This document shows positions 18,264-26,445 of a DNA stretch of 64,000 nt, piece by piece. Origin of the DNA: Chloroflexota bacterium. GTDB taxonomy: Bacteria; Chloroflexota; Anaerolineae; Aggregatilineales; Phototrophicaceae. The stretch is from contig JAPOYU010000054.1 in assembly GCA_026706395.1 (NCBI GenBank), forward strand, positions 154,241-218,240, given 5' to 3'. Each line of letters opens with the position of its first letter. Position 1 is the stretch's first letter. Made by a program: the position numbers and the translations under genes. The notes beneath the pieces were generated by a model, which saw only the letters and a list, made by a program, of their open reading frames with translations, searched no databases and was not told where the DNA came from.

Positions 18264-19301
18264 CTAGAGCCAGGCGTAGTCGTTTGGCTTGAAGTTGATC
18301 ATGCCGCCGTGATAGTAAGGCACGGTGGCGCGTTCCGGTTCAGCCAGGGCATCGAGACGGCCATGATCTTCGGCGGTGATCTCGACGTCGGTCGCGCCGA
18401 TATTGTCGACGAGATGCGCCATGGTGCGCGGTCCGATGATGGGGCTGGTGATGCCGGGCTTGCTGTTGACCCAGGCCAGGGCGACCTGGCTGGCGCTGCA
18501 GTCTTTTTCCGCCGCGATTTTCTGGACCAGATCAAGCACATTGAACCCGAGGTCGGTGAAGTGCTGGTCGCGCCGGCGCAGGCTGGCCGCGTCGCCGCCG
18601 GCATCGCGACCGAAGCGGCTGTCGTCCGGGATGCCTTCGCCGCGCTTGTATCTGCCGGTGAGGAAGCCGCGCGCCAAAGGCGACCAAGGGATGATGCCGA
18701 TGCCGTAGGATTGTGCCATGGGGATCATTTCCCGCTCGATGCTGCGGTCGAGCAGGTGATAGGGTGGTTGCTCGCTGACGAAACGGTTGAGACCGAGCTC
18801 TTTGGATACCCAGAGCGATTCCAGCACGCGCCAGGAGGGGAAGGAACTGGTGCCGATATAGCGGACCTTGCCGGCGCTGATGAGATCGTCAAGGGCGCGC
18901 AGGGTCTCATCGATGGGGATGTCGTGGTTGGGTCGATGCAGTTGGTAGAGGTCGATATAGTCCGTTTGCAGGCGTTTCAGGCTCGCCTCGCATTGCTGGA
19001 TGATGTGGCGGCGGTTGTTGCCGGCGGAGAGGATGTCGGCATCGTCCATGCGGCCGTGAACTTTGGTGGCGAGCACGATGCGGTCGCGCTTGCCATTGCG
19101 CTGGAGGCCTTTGCCGACCACGATCTCGCTGCCGCCTCGCTGGTAGACGTTGGCGGTATCAAAGAAGTTGATGCCCTTGTCGATGGCGTGGTCGATCATG
19201 TCGAAGCTGTCGGCTTCGGATGTGGGACCGCCGAAGTTCATGCAGCCGAGGCAGAGCTCGCTGACCATGACGCCGGTGCGTCCGAGTGAGCGGTATTGCA
19301 T
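18264..19301 (-). CDS. Aldo/keto reductase
   Basis: A 345-aa NADPH-dependent aldo/keto reductase of the bacterial YajO/Tas-like group. Seen: the catalytic tetrad Asp48, Tyr53 and Lys80 with the His of YQLHRPN near residue 122; GKVRYIGTSSF near 146; and GIIPWSPLARGFLTG near 203. It would reduce aldehydes or ketones, including sugar aldehydes, in the cytoplasm. AGGAG lies before the ATG. It is a single-gene unit with its own promoter (TTAACA-N17-TAAAAT), convergent with the old yellow enzyme operon. The physiological substrate is unknown. Confidence 0.9.
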   Translation of the reverse strand: MQYRSLGRTGVMVSELCLGCMNFGGPTSEADSFDMIDHAIDKGINFFDTANVYQRGGSEIVVGKGLQRNGKRDRIVLATKVHGRMDDADILSAGNNRRHIIQQCEASLKRLQTDYIDLYQLHRPNHDIPIDETLRALDDLISAGKVRYIGTSSFPSWRVLESLWVSKELGLNRFVSEQPPYHLLDRSIEREMIPMAQSYGIGIIPWSPLARGFLTGRYKRGEGIPDDSRFGRDAGGDAASLRRRDQHFTDLGFNVLDLVQKIAAEKDCSASQVALAWVNSKPGITSPIIGPRTMAHLVDNIGATDVEITAEDHGRLDALAEPERATVPYYHGGMINFKPNDYAWL

Positions 19302-19334
19302 GGCTTACTCCTGTTCTGATGGCTGTTGCCGGTC

Positions 19335-19363
19335 ATTTTAGCTTGTGTTGGCGCGGCTGTTAA
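19335..19363 (-). promoter_or_regulatory. Sigma-A promoter of the aldo/keto reductase
   Basis: On the minus strand TTAACA (19358-19363) and TAAAAT (19335-19340) are spaced by 17 nt. The predicted start is about 25 nt before the ATG. Confidence 0.65.
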
Positions 19364-19999
19364 CCGGAAGCTGGCGCAGCGGCGGACGCTTTGCGCGCTA
19401 TCGCTGGAAAGCTTGTTCGCTACTGGGTTGCCGGCGCGCAAGATTGCCTGCTGGCTCCGGCCCAATACGTGAACATTTGTTCTCCTATTCCCGATCATTT
19501 TCTGCTACGCTTGATAACATGGACACCAAATCGCCAATATCTGTCGACGCCAAGCCAAGTTCATGTCGTGGCGACGAGACTTAGATAAGCATAAGCTGAA
19601 AAAAGTATATAAAAGGGTCAACAGAGTATGAAGAGAAGCTATACAGCGGATGGAGTTTCGACGGTAAATCGTACCACGATTGCCGATATCTATCGATACA
19701 GTATGGATACACCGGCAATTTTCGGGCCGATTTATGGATTTTGCGCGGTACAGGTTGTGTTTCGGATTGCGCAGGGCATGTGTTCGGATTAGATGATGAA
19801 GTGGCGAATCATTTCTGGCTTGTCTTCCCGGATTCTCGAAGCGCGGCAGACGGAACTATGGCAGTCAGTCATCTGCGCGCGGAGGAAAATCGCCAGCGCT
19901 CGCCATTGAGTGCCGGACAAGCCTTGGAGAGTGTTTCACCGAAGGCGAAGAATGCGCTAAGATTGGCGGATATTTTCTTGTGAGCGGGAGGTGAATCAA
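19364..19999. other. Spacer with a LexA-like promoter element and no convincing gene
   Basis: Copy C of the LexA-like element is at 19461-19511. A 54-codon frame (19628-19792, MKRSYTADGVS...) follows AAAAGGG. A second frame, +1 or +2 shifted, runs from 19741 to 19983 and ends just before galactose mutarotase. Together they could be the remains of one frameshifted gene, but neither resembles a family I know. TATATAAAAGG near 19604 could be a -10 region. I leave this stretch unannotated as coding. Confidence 0.4.
19461..19511 (+). promoter_or_regulatory. Three-copy LexA-like promoter element, copy C (perfect box)
   Basis: GAACATTTGTTC (19471-19482) is a perfect GAAC-N4-GTTC box of the kind bound by LexA/DinR in Gram-positive bacteria and their relatives. 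CCCAATAC precedes it, as in copy A. TACGCT (19506-19511) sits at the same 35-nt distance as the -10-like hexamer in copies A and B; GATAAC at 19513 is an alternative -10. No recognisable gene follows within 480 nt. Confidence 0.5.
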
Positions 20000-21052
20000 G
20001 TGCAACACTATGGAAAGACGGCGGAAGGCAAGTCGGTAGATTTGTATACGCTTTCCAATGCGGCGGGCATGGAAGCCAAGCTGATCACGTACGGCGGCAT
20101 CTTGACCGAGATTACTGTGCCGGATCGGCGTGGTCGATTCGCCAATGTCGCCTTGGGCTTGGACAGTCTGGCCAAATACGAAGCCGGTCATCCCTATTTC
20201 GGCGCGATCACCGGACGCTACGCCAATCGCATCGCCGGAGGCGAGTTCACGCTGGATGGGGTCGAGTACAGCTTGACCAAGAACGACGGCGACTGTTCGC
20301 TGCATGGCGGCGGGATTGGCTTCGACAAGCGGATATGGAACGCGCAGGAGATTGAAGGCGGCGTTGAGCTCTCATATACCAGTCCGGATGGAGAGGAAGG
20401 TTATCCGGGGGTGCTGGATGTCAGCGTCCGCTACAGCTTGAGCGAAGGCAACGAACTGCGGATTGACTACGCCGCTGTGACCGACGCGCCGACGGTGCTG
20501 AATCTGACGAATCACAGCTACTTCAATTTGATGGGCGAGGGCGAGGACACAATCTACGACCATATTCTAACTCTGAATGCAGATCGATACACGCCGACGG
20601 ACGCCCGGCAGATACCTACGGGCGAGATCGCGCCGGTGGCGGGAACGCCCTTTGATTTTCGCACGCCTAAGGCGATCGGTCCCGGACAGCGTTCCGCCGA
20701 TCCGCAGATATTGATGGCGCTGGGCTATGATCATAACTTCGTTTTGAATCGCTGGGGCTTGGCGGAGGACGACTTAGGTTTTGCCGCGCGCGTATATGAA
20801 CCGCGATCAGGACGAATCATGGAGGCATGGACGACGGAACCGGGCATTCAATTCTACGCCGGCAATGTGTTGGACACGACGCTGGTCGGGACTAGCGGAC
20901 GGCTGTATCGGCAGAGCGATGGCTTGGCGCTGGAGACGCAGCATTTCCCCGATTCGCCCAATCAGCCGCATTTCCCATCGACGGTGCTGCGGCCGGGCGA
21001 ACGCTTTGAGTCGACGACGGTGTATCGTTTTACGACGGATTCCAGCGCCTAA
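20000..21052 (+). CDS. galM: Aldose 1-epimerase (galactose mutarotase)
   Basis: A 350-aa mutarotase that interconverts alpha and beta anomers of galactose, glucose and related aldoses, feeding sugar catabolism. Seen: ITYGGILTEITVPDR near residue 31, the substrate-binding region ITGRYANRIAGGEF near 73, LHGGGIGFDKRIW near 102, the catalytic His in LTNHSYFNL near 171 and the catalytic Glu in LALETQHFPDSPN near 313. Two in-frame GTG starts exist. GGGAGG at 19985-19990 abuts the GTG at 19991 but lies about 9 nt before the GTG at 20000, so the latter is preferred. Its stop overlaps the convergent ABC permease stop by 4 nt. Confidence 0.92.
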   Translation: MQHYGKTAEGKSVDLYTLSNAAGMEAKLITYGGILTEITVPDRRGRFANVALGLDSLAKYEAGHPYFGAITGRYANRIAGGEFTLDGVEYSLTKNDGDCSLHGGGIGFDKRIWNAQEIEGGVELSYTSPDGEEGYPGVLDVSVRYSLSEGNELRIDYAAVTDAPTVLNLTNHSYFNLMGEGEDTIYDHILTLNADRYTPTDARQIPTGEIAPVAGTPFDFRTPKAIGPGQRSADPQILMALGYDHNFVLNRWGLAEDDLGFAARVYEPRSGRIMEAWTTEPGIQFYAGNVLDTTLVGTSGRLYRQSDGLALETQHFPDSPNQPHFPSTVLRPGERFESTTVYRFTTDSSA

Positions 21053-21957
21053 TCAGTGGCGGTGGGGTCGAAGGCATCGCGCAAGCCGTCGCCGAGGACG
21101 TAGAGGCAGAGCACGACAACCGTAATCAGCAGGCCGGGGAAGATCATCAGGTGAGGCGCCTTGGTGATGAATTCGCGTGATTTGCTGAGCATGTTGCCCC
21201 AGGTGGCGGTGGGCGGCTGAACGCCCAAGCCGAGGAAGCTGAGCGCGGCTTCGATCAGCATGACGATGCCGATGTTGCGGGCGAGCGTGACGATAGTCAG
21301 CGAGAAGACGTTGGGCAGGATGTGGACCTGCATGATGCGAAAATGCGAGGCGCCGATGGCGCGGGCGCTGACGATGTATTCACGCGAGCGGATGGACAGC
21401 GTTTCGCCGCGAACGAGACGTGTTGTGGCGGTCCAGGTAAGGAAGACGATGACGAGGATAAGCGAATTGGCGTCGGGCTTGAAGACGGCGGAAATCACGA
21501 TGAGCAGCACAAGGCCCGGGATGGAATTGAGCGTGGTGATTATCCAGTTGACGACATCGTCTATAACGCCGCCGAAATAGCCGGTCAGGATGCCCAGCGT
21601 GACACCGATAACGAGGGCGAGGAAGGCGGACATGAAGCCGATAAACAGGGAGACTTGGCCGGCATAGAGCAGGCGCGCCAGGTGATCGCGTCCAAGGTTG
21701 TCGGTGCCGAGCAGGTGGCCCTCGCTGAACAGTGGCAGGTATTTTGATTCGGATGCGTCCGTTGTATTCGGATCGACGCCGAGGGCGCCTGTAATGAGCG
21801 GAGCCGCGATGGAAGCCAAGGTCAGGAAGAGCAGGATAGCGATGGCGATCATCGAGAGGCGGTCGCGCCACAAGCGGGCGAGGGCGAGGTCGGTCAGCGA
21901 TTTGCTGCGGAGGACTGCTTCCGCATCAAGCTTTAATTTGAGATCGTCAGCCTGCAT
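21049..21957 (-). CDS. ABC importer permease, DppC/OppC type
   Basis: A 302-aa inner-membrane permease of a dipeptide/oligopeptide/glycoside-type ABC importer. Seen: the N-terminal helix (MIAIAILLFLTLASIAAPLI), HLLGTDNLGRDHLARLLYA near residue 81, five further hydrophobic segments, and the ATPase-docking loop (EYIVSARAIGASHFRI near 193) before LSFLGLGVQPPTATWGNML. It is the third gene of SBP (24874), DppB-type permease (23049) and this gene, and no ATPase genes follow. It may use OppD/OppF encoded upstream at 27603-29633. The substrate is unknown; Opp-type systems in such genomes often move oligosaccharides. Confidence 0.9.
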   Translation of the reverse strand: MQADDLKLKLDAEAVLRSKSLTDLALARLWRDRLSMIAIAILLFLTLASIAAPLITGALGVDPNTTDASESKYLPLFSEGHLLGTDNLGRDHLARLLYAGQVSLFIGFMSAFLALVIGVTLGILTGYFGGVIDDVVNWIITTLNSIPGLVLLIVISAVFKPDANSLILVIVFLTWTATTRLVRGETLSIRSREYIVSARAIGASHFRIMQVHILPNVFSLTIVTLARNIGIVMLIEAALSFLGLGVQPPTATWGNMLSKSREFITKAPHLMIFPGLLITVVVLCLYVLGDGLRDAFDPTATD

Positions 21958-21966
21958 AGCGCGCTC

Positions 21967-23049
21967 CTAATCAAGCCGAATGCGAGGGTCGATGAGCACG
22001 TACAGGATATCCGACAGGAGGAAGCCCAGAATCGTGCCGAGTGAAGCAAAGATGACAATACCCATGACGACCGGATAATCTTGCTGGATGGCGGAGGTGA
22101 AGGCGATGCGGCCCACGCCGGGCCAGGCGAAAACGGTCTCAATGACGATAGCGCCCGCCCAGACATTAGTGATGATGGGACCGAGCAGCGTGGCGACCGG
22201 AATCATGGCGTTGCGCATGGCGTGACGGAAATTGACGACCCGCGGCGACAAGCCTTTGGCGCGCGCGGTGCGGATGTAATCCTGGCTGAGCACCTCAAGC
22301 GTCGACGTGCGGATGTAGCGCGAGAAGAGGGCGACGAAGCCGGCGGCGAAAACGATGGTGGGCAGGATCAAGTAATCCATGCGGGCGTAAAATGGCGGGC
22401 AAACGCCATAAAGGTTCGGGACGCAGCGGCCGCCGATGGGCACGAGATCTAGCCCGACGGCGAAGATCAATATAAGAATGTAGGCCAAATAAAAGTTTGG
22501 CACGGCATCAAAGATGACCGCCATAACGCGCGATGTATTGTCGAAAAGGCGTCCGCGTGTCACCGCGGAGATGACGCCGACGGGAATGCCGATTACAAGG
22601 GAGGTCAGAATGGCGGCGATGCCGAGCTCCAGGGTGGCGAGCAGGTTGGCCATGAAAACATCCATCACCGGCTCTTTCTTTACAAAGGAGCGGCCGAAGT
22701 CGCCGCGCAAGATGCCATAGTTGTCTCCCGGCGGTTCGGGTATGCCGTCGCCGTCTTCATCTAATGGCGCTAGCAATGTGAAGGATCCGTCAGCTATGCC
22801 ATCGCCGTCGGAATCCCAACGGAGCCAGTCATCGCCGGCTAGCCAACGGAGGTATTGAATGTGGAAGGGGTCGTCTATGCCCAGTTGCTTTGCCAGGCGG
22901 GCGCGCGTTTCAGCTTTGATATTCGGCGCCAAATAGAGGCGTTCTACAACACTGCCCGGCGCCAGCCACAGCAGCAGATAAGACAGCAGCGTGATGCCGA
23001 AGAACGTGGGAATCGATTGAACAAGGCGGCGTACGATATATTTGACCAT
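21967..23049 (-). CDS. ABC importer permease, DppB/OppB type, with calcium-loop-like insert
   Basis: A 360-aa inner-membrane permease pairing with the downstream DppC-type protein. Seen: the typical start MVKYIVRRLVQSIPTFFGI, LRGDFGRSFVKKEPVM near residue 115, the docking loop QDYIRTARAKGLSPRVV near 265 and the C-terminal LSDILYVLIDPRIRLD. Unusually, the extracytoplasmic loop after the first helix contains two Asp-rich motifs, DSDGDGIADG (79-88) and DEDGDGIPEP (97-106). These have the DxDxDG pattern of EF-hand, dockerin or thrombospondin-3 calcium loops. Nine bases separate its stop and the start of the next gene. The solute-binding protein gene lies 94 nt upstream, separated by a hairpin. 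Confidence 0.9.
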   Translation of the reverse strand: MVKYIVRRLVQSIPTFFGITLLSYLLLWLAPGSVVERLYLAPNIKAETRARLAKQLGIDDPFHIQYLRWLAGDDWLRWDSDGDGIADGSFTLLAPLDEDGDGIPEPPGDNYGILRGDFGRSFVKKEPVMDVFMANLLATLELGIAAILTSLVIGIPVGVISAVTRGRLFDNTSRVMAVIFDAVPNFYLAYILILIFAVGLDLVPIGGRCVPNLYGVCPPFYARMDYLILPTIVFAAGFVALFSRYIRTSTLEVLSQDYIRTARAKGLSPRVVNFRHAMRNAMIPVATLLGPIITNVWAGAIVIETVFAWPGVGRIAFTSAIQQDYPVVMGIVIFASLGTILGFLLSDILYVLIDPRIRLD

Positions 23050-23088
23050 TGGTCGTAATCAGGAATGGCTCTATGTTTGCGGTGAAGC

Positions 23089-23123
23089 GGAGAACGCGCC
23101 GGCCAGTTGCCAGCACGTTCTCC
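23089..23123 (-). promoter_or_regulatory. Intra-operon hairpin between solute-binding protein and permease genes
   Basis: GGAGAACG (23089-23096) and CGTTCTCC (23116-23123) form a perfect 8-bp stem with a 19-nt loop that itself contains complementary GGC/GCC. Hairpins here commonly stabilise the 3' end of the binding-protein message or partly terminate, giving more binding protein than permease. A similar one occurs in the other importer operon at 32041. Confidence 0.55.
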
Positions 23124-23143
23124 CTTTGTACTAGTGATGCGGA

Positions 23144-24874
23144 CTAGGGCGAGATAGCGATTTCCGCCATATTGGCGTAGCGTGTTTCCGCGTAGGGCAT
23201 CCAGTTCTGTACCGAATTGGCTTCGGCATACATTGAGAATGGGGCGAAGAGCCACCACCAGGGCACCTCATCGTGCAGGATCTGGCTTATCTCATGATAG
23301 AGCGCCTGCCGCTCAGACAAGTCGCAGCCGGGCAGCGAAAGCGCTTGGTCGTAGAGTTCGGTGACGCGGTCGTTGCGATAGGAGACGAAGTTGAAGCCGC
23401 CGCCGACCGTATCGCCAACCGGTGTGAAGACGTTGCGCGCATCGGTATCTTGAGCGAGATTGGTGAAACCGATCATGATGGCGTCAAAGTCTTGACCCAG
23501 CAGGAAGGTTACAAGCGGACCAAATTCGATCGTCTGGAAATCGACCGCGATGCCGATTTGCCCCAGTTGATCCTGGATGACAGTTCCAGCCGCTTCACGC
23601 ACAAGATTGCCCGAATTCGTCAGCAATTCAAAAGCGAACTCCGTACCGGGTGCAGCGTAAAGCGCGTCTTCCGTCGCTACGAGCGGTGTGCCGGCGTCAT
23701 CATCATGGTCGACGAAACCGGCTTCCGCCAGCAGGGCCAGCGCGGCTTCGGGGTTGTATTCCCAAGGCTCGATGCTGGAATCATATCCCCAGAGCGCGGG
23801 CGTGCCGAAGCTGTTGACCTGGATGCCTTCACCTTCGGCCGCGCCTTCAATGATGTCGACATAGTTCACAGCTTGGGCGAGGGCCTGGCGCACGCGGATA
23901 TCGCCGAAGAAATGGTGATTGCCTTGATCGGCGGGATTGCCGTCCTCATCCAGGCCGTTGACCGGGTTGCTGCGGTCTGCCAGGTTGAAGCCGACAAAGG
24001 TCAAGCCGTCATCGACATATTCGTAAACCTGGAATTCCCCGGCTTCGGCGCGATCGCGGAACTCTTGCATGCGCACGGCGGGGACCGATGCGGAACCGGC
24101 GGTGCCGACCGAATTGACCTCGCCCGCCAGGAACTGCTCGATGCCGACCAACTGGTCCGGCACGTTGCGAAGGATGTACCCTTCCGGCGAGACCGGCATC
24201 CAGTGATTGTCGTTGCGAATCATGCTGGTCTGTTCGTCGGCGACCAAGGCGCCGAAGTTGAAGACGCCGGAAGTGACATCTGGGTGTTTGTTGTATTCGA
24301 GATTGTCAATTTCGGCGAAGTCGCCAGCGATCAGCGGTTCGATGTGGTGTTTGGGCAGGATGCCGAAGTCATTCAGCTCGTCCAGCGCGCGGCAGGATGC
24401 CAGCTTCAAGTTAACGACAAGGGTCGTGTCATCGACAGCCTCGACGTTTTCCACACTTTGCAGCACGCTTCCACGGGGCGAGGACGTTTCGCCACTGGCC
24501 AGCGCATCAAAGGTGAACTTGTAATCATGAGCTGTGACGGGCGTACCATCGTTCCAGGTGACATCGTCACGCAATGTGAAGGTGTAGACCAAGCCATCTT
24601 CGGAGATTGACCAATCCAGCGCCAAGCCATTGTCCTGGTCGTTGCGCCCGGCTTTCATCGGCGCGCGCGTTTCCGGATCAATGTTGTAGATATTAGGGAA
24701 GAGGAATTCGGTCAGCGAGAGATCTACGGTATTGTTGGTGAGCAAGGGGTTGATGGTGGTGGGATCGCCACCGAAGTTTGTACCGATTAAGATGCCTCCT
24801 TCTTGCGCGCTCGCCCCCGCCGCGAAAAGCGAGATGAATACCACGAGAAAGAGGACGCGAATGAGTTTCTGCAT
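23144..24874 (-). CDS. ABC importer solute-binding protein, family 5
   Basis: A 576-aa secreted or lipid-face solute-binding protein with a cleavable signal peptide (MQKLIRVLFLVVFISLFAAGASAQ, in which the likely cut is after ASA). Seen: FGGDPTTINPLLTNN, LALDWSISEDGLVYTFTLR near residue 82, the family 5 hallmark VTWNDGTPVTAHDYKFTFD near 104, IRVRQALAQAVNY near 328 and a C-terminal EISQILHDEVPWWWLF. AGGAG lies 7 nt before the ATG. It is the first gene of a three-gene importer operon without ATPases. Family 5 proteins bind peptides, glycosides, opines or metal complexes; sequence alone does not decide which. Confidence 0.9.
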   Translation of the reverse strand: MQKLIRVLFLVVFISLFAAGASAQEGGILIGTNFGGDPTTINPLLTNNTVDLSLTEFLFPNIYNIDPETRAPMKAGRNDQDNGLALDWSISEDGLVYTFTLRDDVTWNDGTPVTAHDYKFTFDALASGETSSPRGSVLQSVENVEAVDDTTLVVNLKLASCRALDELNDFGILPKHHIEPLIAGDFAEIDNLEYNKHPDVTSGVFNFGALVADEQTSMIRNDNHWMPVSPEGYILRNVPDQLVGIEQFLAGEVNSVGTAGSASVPAVRMQEFRDRAEAGEFQVYEYVDDGLTFVGFNLADRSNPVNGLDEDGNPADQGNHHFFGDIRVRQALAQAVNYVDIIEGAAEGEGIQVNSFGTPALWGYDSSIEPWEYNPEAALALLAEAGFVDHDDDAGTPLVATEDALYAAPGTEFAFELLTNSGNLVREAAGTVIQDQLGQIGIAVDFQTIEFGPLVTFLLGQDFDAIMIGFTNLAQDTDARNVFTPVGDTVGGGFNFVSYRNDRVTELYDQALSLPGCDLSERQALYHEISQILHDEVPWWWLFAPFSMYAEANSVQNWMPYAETRYANMAEIAISP

Positions 24875-25023
24875 TTTGCTACTCCTGTCTTGTTAGCTGA
24901 CGCACGACGTGTTTACAACGTGCCGTGAGCCTCAAGTATATCAGCTACTGCGGCGCCATCGCCATATTTGAATGCAGATTAGATTACCGCGATGGCGACG
25001 TCAACCTGTACAGGTTTTCGGAA

Positions 25024-26445
25024 CTAGAACAGTTGGACGGTAGGCGCCCATTCCATATCGGCATCAAAGGGATAGCACGGTCGGCTGATGCGCCTGTAGT
25101 TTAGGGCGAGGAGATCCTGGTTAACGGCCCCGGGCGATAGCGCTAGGATGTTCCGTTTTGCCATGGCCTTGAGTTCGGGCACAAGATAGCCGATCTTGAT
25201 GACGATGATCTGATGGGCTTCGGGGCTGATGTTCAGGTCGAGAAACTGCTGACGCCGCTGGAAGGATGCGCGTCTGGCTGTCAGGATGACACGAATCCCA
25301 TTTGAGTTCAGAACGACTTGGGGATTGCGCGCATCCGGCTTGATGGTCTCGACTGTGCCGCTTATCGCGAGCGGACGTGAATTCTGGCGGTCCAACTTGC
25401 CGCCGATGGCGAGATCGAGCGTCGCGCCCGCGCCGGCGTCGTGGCAGCGTTTGACGGCGGCCGCGTCGGTTATGCTGGCGTAGACCAAATCGGCGGGCTG
25501 ATGTTGCAGCGCCCGTTCAAGAAATGCGGTGACATCGCCTGCGCCGCCGGCGGTGATGTTGTCGCCGGAATCGCTGATGACGACGGGTTTAACCGGGTCA
25601 GCCATTGCGCGCTGGAGGCAGTCGTCGACAGAGAGCGCTTCGACGCCAAAGCGGAAATCGGCGCGGTGTTGCCAATAGCGTTCGGCGAGGCGGTGGGCGG
25701 CGGCGGCGGTTGCCGATTTGTCCTGGCCCAAGGCGATGACGCAGGCGGTCATCCGCGGTTCATCCGCCCAAACGTAGCCGACCTGAATGGTGGCGTCCAT
25801 GACAGCTTCGCCATCGATTTCTGCCGGGATCGCCTCGTATATCGACTTGCCCGGCTCCCATTCTGTGCTGGTCTTCTCGCCGGGAAGGCCGACCGGAATT
25901 TTGGCGAAGGCTTTGTGCGGGCGGATATCCTCGCGCAGGCAGCGCAGCAAGAGGGCGACAGCCCGTTCGCGCGTCTCTATGGTGTCAATGTGGGGCGCGG
26001 TTCGATAGCCGGTGATGATATCGAGCTTGTCCATGATGCGTTCGGAAACATTGCCGTGAAGATCGTAGCTGGCTGATATGAGGCAATCTGCGCCAACAAG
26101 CTGGCGGATAGCGCTGATCCAATCGCCTTCAGCATCCTCCATGCCGCTGACATAGAGCGCGCCGTGCATATCCAGGTAGACGCCATCCAGCGGGAGCAGC
26201 GGCTCCAGCCGTTCGAGAAGTTCTGACTTTATTGTGTTGTAGGCGCCGGGATCAACAGGCCCGCCCGGCAGGGCTTTAGCTGTTACAGTGCCAAAAAATT
26301 CGGCTTCGGGAAAAGCCGGGAGAAATGGGTAGAGTTCTCCGAATTGCGGGGCGTCTTGGCGATAGATGCGGAAATCTTCCAGAGTGGAGGGCAAGGACGA
26401 AAAGGTGCAGCTCTCGTTGGCTATGCCGCCTATGGCGATTCTCAT
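25024..26445 (-). CDS. M81 family peptidase-like protein (MlrC family)
   Basis: A 473-aa protein of the MlrC/M81 family, named after an enzyme of microcystin breakdown and thought to be a metal-dependent hydrolase. Seen: the family start MRIAIGGIANESCTFS, YLDMHGALYVSGMEDAEGD near residue 90, SASYDLHGNVSERI near 125 with candidate metal-binding Asp and His, PHIDTIETRERA near 151, and SDSGDNITAGGAGD near 293. The overall length is normal. It is the last gene of a long importer operon (SBP, two permeases, OppD, OppF, small membrane protein, ROK kinase, this), overlapping the ROK kinase stop by 4 nt. It probably hydrolyses something brought in by that importer; the substrate is not known. Confidence 0.88.
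   Translation of the reverse strand: MRIAIGGIANESCTFSSLPSTLEDFRIYRQDAPQFGELYPFLPAFPEAEFFGTVTAKALPGGPVDPGAYNTIKSELLERLEPLLPLDGVYLDMHGALYVSGMEDAEGDWISAIRQLVGADCLISASYDLHGNVSERIMDKLDIITGYRTAPHIDTIETRERAVALLLRCLREDIRPHKAFAKIPVGLPGEKTSTEWEPGKSIYEAIPAEIDGEAVMDATIQVGYVWADEPRMTACVIALGQDKSATAAAAHRLAERYWQHRADFRFGVEALSVDDCLQRAMADPVKPVVISDSGDNITAGGAGDVTAFLERALQHQPADLVYASITDAAAVKRCHDAGAGATLDLAIGGKLDRQNSRPLAISGTVETIKPDARNPQVVLNSNGIRVILTARRASFQRRQQFLDLNISPEAHQIIVIKIGYLVPELKAMAKRNILALSPGAVNQDLLALNYRRISRPCYPFDADMEWAPTVQLF

Noticed and set aside
23273..24610. 445-codon open frame on the plus strand opposite a solute-binding protein
   Set aside because: The minus strand has a signal peptide, a ribosome site and family 5 motifs; the plus frame has none.
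24898..24935. Inverted ACGACGTG/CAACGTGC words upstream of a solute-binding protein gene as an operator
   Set aside because: Imperfect and without a second instance in the window, so not distinguishable from chance.
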